A stretch of 20,165 nucleotides of DNA, taken from contig JALSMF010000132.1 of the NCBI GenBank assembly GCA_026987795.1, positions 1-20,165 on the forward strand. Reading direction: 5' to 3'. The stretch's first letter is position 1, and the number at the start of each line of letters is the position of its first letter. This document shows, piece after piece, positions 16,891 to 20,165 of the stretch. Position numbers and translations under genes: made by a program. Origin of the DNA: Bacteroidales bacterium. GTDB lineage: Bacteria; Bacteroidota; Bacteroidia; Bacteroidales; JAADGE01. The notes under the pieces were generated by a model. It did not search any database, was not told where the DNA came from, and saw nothing but the letters and a program-made list of their open reading frames with translations.

Positions 16891-16911
16891 ATAAGACAAA
16901 AGTTGTCTTAT
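16891..16911. promoter_or_regulatory. Perfect 9-bp dyad, candidate operator between divergent genes
   Basis: ATAAGACAA (16891-16899) and TTGTCTTAT (16903-16911) are perfect inverted arms with a 3-base spacer. The dyad sits in the 152-base gap between the divergent macroglobulin and NRAMP genes, 61 bases from one start and 72 from the other. The size and symmetry fit a dimeric repressor site. No T-tract pattern makes it a convincing terminator. Confidence 0.45.
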
Positions 16912-16952
16912 TTAAATCACATATTATCGGAGTATAATTGATATCTTTTTTT

Positions 16953-16960
16953 TATTTTTG
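16953..16960 (+). promoter_or_regulatory. Possible -7 element for the NRAMP operon
   Basis: TATTTTTG matches TAnnTTTG, 22 bases ahead of the NRAMP start codon. The nearest upstream TTG (16938-16940) is only 12 bases away, closer than usual. Confidence 0.35.
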
Positions 16961-16982
16961 AACTTTTATTCATATTATAAAA

Positions 16983-18227
16983 ATGGGAAAAAGGAATTTT
17001 TTAAAAGTTATAGGTCCGGGACTTTTATGGGCAGGTGCTGCCATAGGTGTTTCTCATATCGTACAATCAACGAGAGCAGGTGCCGGTTTTGGATTTGCTT
17101 TAATTTGGGTAATTATTCTTGCAAATATTTTGAAGTATCCTTTTTTTGAATTTGCACCTCGCTATGCTGCTTCGACAGGCGAAAGTTTAATAGACGGATA
17201 TAAGAGGCTGGGAAAAACTGCGGTTTGGGTTTATGCTTTTATTACGGTTTTTACTATGTTTTTTTTAATGTCTGCCGTAACAATAGTAACTGCCGGAATT
17301 TTTGCAAATATTTTTCACAGTAACTTGCCGATTAATTATTGGGCTGTTATCATTATTTTGATTTTAGCGGCAGTTGTTGCCGCAGGCAGATATTCCGCTA
17401 TAGATAAGTTTGTGAAATTTATTATTGTTTTGCTGGCAATATCTTCAATAATTGCAGTTGTTTCAGCTTTTTCATCGGGTTACCATCCTAATCCTGAATT
17501 TGAACATACATTTAACAGGGTTACGGATATAGGTTTTTTATTGGCTCTTGTAGGATGGATGCCTACGGCAATCGATGTTTCGGTATGGCATTCGGTATGG
17601 ACAATTGCTAAAAAGAAGGAAACAGGATATGCCCCGAAACTGAAAGAATCATTACTGGATTTTAAAATAGGATATCTCGGAACTGCTGTGCTGTCCCTGT
17701 TTTTTTTATCTCTCGGAGCATTAATAATGTACGGCTCCGGTGAAACTTTTTCTGACAGCGGAGTTACTTTTGCGGGACAATTGATAAATTTATTTACCGA
17801 AAGTATAGGGTCTTGGGCTTATTACATAATTGCAATTGCAGCATCGGCAACTATGATAAGCACAACCGTAACATGTTTGGATGCATATCCCAGGGTTTTG
17901 GAACCGACTGCAAAAATTATAATTCCCAAATTAAACCATAAAAAAAGTACAAAAAAAATACAAATATTTTGGCTGGTAATTGTTACCGGCGGAACAATAA
18001 TAATCTTCCTGTTCTTTTTGGGAAATATGAAGCAGATGGTTGATATTGCAACCATAATTGCTTTTTTGACGGCACCTGTTTTAGGCTGGTTAAATTTAAG
18101 AGTTATTAGTTTGAATATTGTACCGCCGGAAGCACGTCCGAGTAAATTTTTGATTGTTTTAAGTTGGCTCGGATTATTTTTTCTTACTACTTTCGGCATA
18201 TACTTTTTGTATACAAGATTTTTTTAA
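16983..18227 (+). CDS. NRAMP-fold metal transporter with atypical binding motif
   Basis: A 414-residue polytopic membrane protein with about 11 hydrophobic segments, matching the NRAMP family (Mn/Fe-type proton-coupled transporters). GPGLLWAGAAIGVSHIVQST (residues 11-30) and the following RAGAGFGF align without gaps to the TM1 region of MntH, where the metal-binding DPGN would fall. Here that position reads GVSH (22-25), so the ligands Asp and Asn are replaced by Gly and His. In TM6 the MPH motif reads MPT (Met193-Pro194-Thr195), so the methionine is kept. These changes imply altered metal choice or coupling, or a different substrate such as Mg as in NRMT-type relatives. That is inference. 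It is the first gene of a likely three-gene unit, with YccF following after 14 bases. The plasma membrane is the expected site. Confidence 0.88.
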   Translation: MGKRNFLKVIGPGLLWAGAAIGVSHIVQSTRAGAGFGFALIWVIILANILKYPFFEFAPRYAASTGESLIDGYKRLGKTAVWVYAFITVFTMFFLMSAVTIVTAGIFANIFHSNLPINYWAVIIILILAAVVAAGRYSAIDKFVKFIIVLLAISSIIAVVSAFSSGYHPNPEFEHTFNRVTDIGFLLALVGWMPTAIDVSVWHSVWTIAKKKETGYAPKLKESLLDFKIGYLGTAVLSLFFLSLGALIMYGSGETFSDSGVTFAGQLINLFTESIGSWAYYIIAIAASATMISTTVTCLDAYPRVLEPTAKIIIPKLNHKKSTKKIQIFWLVIVTGGTIIIFLFFLGNMKQMVDIATIIAFLTAPVLGWLNLRVISLNIVPPEARPSKFLIVLSWLGLFFLTTFGIYFLYTRFF

Positions 18228-18241
18228 ACAGAAACAATGAT

Positions 18242-18622
18242 ATGAATACTATCGGAAATATTCTGTGGTTAATTTTTGGAGGTTTATTAATTGCCGGTGC
18301 CTATTTTTTAAGCGGTGTTGTTCTTTTAATAACCGTAATAGGCATTCCTTTCGGGCTGCAATTGTTTAAGATAGGAAGTTTTGCGTTGTTACCTTTCGGT
18401 TATAAGGCAGTTCCGAGAGAAAAACAGTCCGGATGTTTATCTGTTTTGTTTAATATTTTATGGCTGTTTACCGGAGGTTTATCTTTGGCTGTAGCCCATG
18501 CCGTTTTAGCACTTTTTTTTACAATAACAATAATAGGAATTCCTTTTGCATCGCAGCATTTGAAGTTAGCGGGTTTGGCTTTGACACCTTTCGGTTATAA
18601 AATTATTGAAAAAGAAGCCTGA
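18242..18622 (+). CDS. yccF: YccF family inner membrane protein
   Basis: A 126-residue membrane protein made of two similar halves, each with NILWL, GG, a hydrophobic helix and IGIPF followed by a PFGYK segment (residues 6-57 and about 68-122). This internal duplication is typical of YccF (DUF307). The ATG at 18242 is chosen because MNTIGNILWL matches how family members begin. An in-frame ATG at 18164 lies within the NRAMP gene and would add 26 unrelated residues. It starts 14 bases after the NRAMP stop. The function of YccF is not established. No catalytic motif is visible. Confidence 0.88.
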   Translation: MNTIGNILWLIFGGLLIAGAYFLSGVVLLITVIGIPFGLQLFKIGSFALLPFGYKAVPREKQSGCLSVLFNILWLFTGGLSLAVAHAVLALFFTITIIGIPFASQHLKLAGLALTPFGYKIIEKEA

Positions 18623-18653
18623 TTTTTATTTTCTTACTAAAAAATTAAAACCA

Positions 18654-20165
18654 ATGAAAAAGTTTTTTAAATTTTTATTCTTATTAATAATCTTATTTGC
18701 CGGGTTATTCTATGTCTATATTAAATTTATTTCTCCCGTTAATATGAAAAAATCCATGACCATGGTTCCTGATGATGCAATTATGATAATTGAAACAGAG
18801 AATCTTGCAGAAGCATGGACGGAAATAAGCAGCAGTAAAGTGTGGGAGTATCTTCTTAAAAATCCGTATTTTAATGATTTGAACGAAGATTTTGATATGC
18901 TTAATAATTATTTGAAGGACAATAATATTGCTGATTTTATGCTTAAAAAAAGAAGCTTGATTATGTCTTTACATATGATTTCGGCTGCCGATTGGGACTT
19001 TCTGTTTGTTGTAGATCTTCAAAATCTTGCTCAGATTAAGAAAATAGGATTAAAAGATATTTTGAAAAATGCAGAAGGATATAAAGTAAAAGACAGAAAA
19101 TATAAAGACGAAACTATTTATGAACTGACTGATGAGATGAGCCCGTCAGATGTTATATATATGACAATCAGCGATAACCTTTTGGTTGTTTCATTTACGG
19201 GAGCTTTACTCGAGAAATCAATAGATCAGAAAAACAGTAATTTTTGGGAAAAGGATAAAGATTTTATAAAAGTTACTGATAAATTATACGGAGAGGAACT
19301 TTTCAGAATGTATTTTAATTATTCTCAACTTGATAATTTCAGTAAAGCTTATCTTACAGAAGAGTCGGAAACAACTAAGATGCTTTCTAATTCACTTGTA
19401 TATACGGGATTTAATATTGATTTAAGAGATGAAATGCTTAGTTTTGACGGGTATACTTCGGTAGATTCGGTAGGTTCTTACGTAAAAGCTTTGGCAAATA
19501 TAAAACCGGGAAAAATAACGGCATGGCAAATTATGCCGAAAAAAACGGCAATGTATTTTTCTATGGGTTTCAGTAATTTTTTTGATTTTTACTACAATCT
19601 TACCAAACAATACGAAGAAGGCAATGCAGAAGATATGGAAGATATTAAAGAAAACATTGCTAAGACAGAACGACTGCTCGGAATAAGCCTTCATGACGAT
19701 TTCTTTAGCTGGATAGGAGAAGAAATAGCAGTAGTAAAATTAAGACCCGGAAAAAAAACGCGTCCTGAAGATATTATTATTATTATTCCGGCAAATGATA
19801 TTGACGATGCTAAGGCAGGTTTAGAGCGTATAATGAAAAAAATTAAGCACAGAACACCGCTTAAATTCAAACCTGAAGAATATAAAAACTATACGATACA
19901 ATCTTTGGAAATAAACGGATTTTTCAGATTATTTTTCGGAAAAATGTTTAAAGATATTGAAAAACCGTATTTTACATTTATTGAAGATAATGTTGTATTC
20001 AGCAACTCACTAAGAACATTAAAAGACGCTACAGACTCATACATAACGGGAAATACTCTTGATAAAGACCTCGATTTTGTTAACTTCAAAGACGAATTTG
20101 ACAATAAATCAAACGTTACTATTTTTATAAAAACACCTCAGATATATCAAAATTTATATTATTTC
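18654..20165 (+). CDS. DUF3352 domain protein (partial, cut by window end)
   Basis: An open frame of 504 codons runs from ATG at 18654 to the last base of the window without a stop, so the C-terminus is missing. An N-terminal hydrophobic helix (KKFFKFLFLLIILFAGLFYVYI, residues 2-23) is uncleaved-anchor-like, followed by a large extracytoplasmic part. Features matching Bacteroidota DUF3352 proteins are VPDDAIMIIETENLAEAW (about 38-55), SDNLLVVSFTGALLEKSI and LLGISLHDDFFSWIGEEIAVV (about 343-363), the last being the conserved block with a Gly-Glu pair. The role is unknown. Domains of this type are thought to be periplasmic. It begins 31 bases after yccF on the same strand and is probably co-transcribed with it. 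Confidence 0.85.
   Translation, partial: MKKFFKFLFLLIILFAGLFYVYIKFISPVNMKKSMTMVPDDAIMIIETENLAEAWTEISSSKVWEYLLKNPYFNDLNEDFDMLNNYLKDNNIADFMLKKRSLIMSLHMISAADWDFLFVVDLQNLAQIKKIGLKDILKNAEGYKVKDRKYKDETIYELTDEMSPSDVIYMTISDNLLVVSFTGALLEKSIDQKNSNFWEKDKDFIKVTDKLYGEELFRMYFNYSQLDNFSKAYLTEESETTKMLSNSLVYTGFNIDLRDEMLSFDGYTSVDSVGSYVKALANIKPGKITAWQIMPKKTAMYFSMGFSNFFDFYYNLTKQYEEGNAEDMEDIKENIAKTERLLGISLHDDFFSWIGEEIAVVKLRPGKKTRPEDIIIIIPANDIDDAKAGLERIMKKIKHRTPLKFKPEEYKNYTIQSLEINGFFRLFFGKMFKDIEKPYFTFIEDNVVFSNSLRTLKDATDSYITGNTLDKDLDFVNFKDEFDNKSNVTIFIKTPQIYQNLYYF

Noticed and set aside
18164..18241. N-terminal extension of the YccF gene from an upstream ATG
   Set aside because: The 26 extra residues lie within the NRAMP coding region and do not resemble the YccF family, which begins at the NxxxNILWL segment.

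Overview
The window looks like a chromosomal segment of an AT-rich member of the Bacteroidota, probably an uncultured Bacteroidales- or Flavobacteriia-like lineage. The evidence is indirect: several genes carry a TAnnTTTG-type -7 promoter element, ribosome-binding sites are absent or weak, and the families present (DUF4476, DUF3352, a very large alpha-2-macroglobulin with an SPI signal peptide, DUF1611 next to an alanine/ornithine-type racemase) are typical of that phylum. I see no rRNA, CRISPR array, phage gene or complete insertion sequence.

Layout. (1) 245-3055, minus strand: a tight three-gene operon of a DUF1611/DgcN-like P-loop protein, a fold-type III PLP racemase and a VanX-like D,D-dipeptidase. 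The genes are joined by a 4-base overlap and a 1-base gap. This is the most system-like part of the window and suggests a cytoplasmic D-amino-acid or D-dipeptide pathway. (2) 3056-3688: about 630 bases without a gene, holding a 26-base palindrome, a multi-hairpin element and the terminator of a tRNA-Thr(CGT) at 3689-3761. (3) 3866-6979, minus strand: an M48 CaaX-type membrane protease, a CYTH-HD fusion protein that overlaps it by 8 bases, and a tandem universal stress protein. (4) 7073-8513, plus strand, divergent from the protease: a small putative lipoprotein and a secreted DUF4476 protein, ending in a strong terminator. (5) 8665-10647, plus: transketolase, convergent with (6) 10714-16830, minus: a 2038-residue alpha-2-macroglobulin-like protein with an intact CTEQ thioester motif. 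A shared bidirectional terminator lies between them. (7) 16983 to the window end, plus: an NRAMP-fold transporter with a rewritten metal-binding motif, a YccF-family membrane protein and a DUF3352 protein cut by the window end. These are closely spaced and probably co-transcribed.

How the genes work together. Group 1 can be read as a pathway: a dipeptidase releases D-amino acids, a racemase inverts them and DUF1611 modifies them. This is inference from family knowledge and gene order. Groups 3, 6 and 7 are envelope and stress functions (protease, stress protein, protease-trapping macroglobulin, membrane transport) with no single pathway visible. Transketolase is the only central-metabolism gene. 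The best leads are the D-amino-acid operon, the CYTH-HD fusion, the atypical NRAMP with a dyad in its promoter region, and the structured intergenic elements at 79-135 and 3138-3296.
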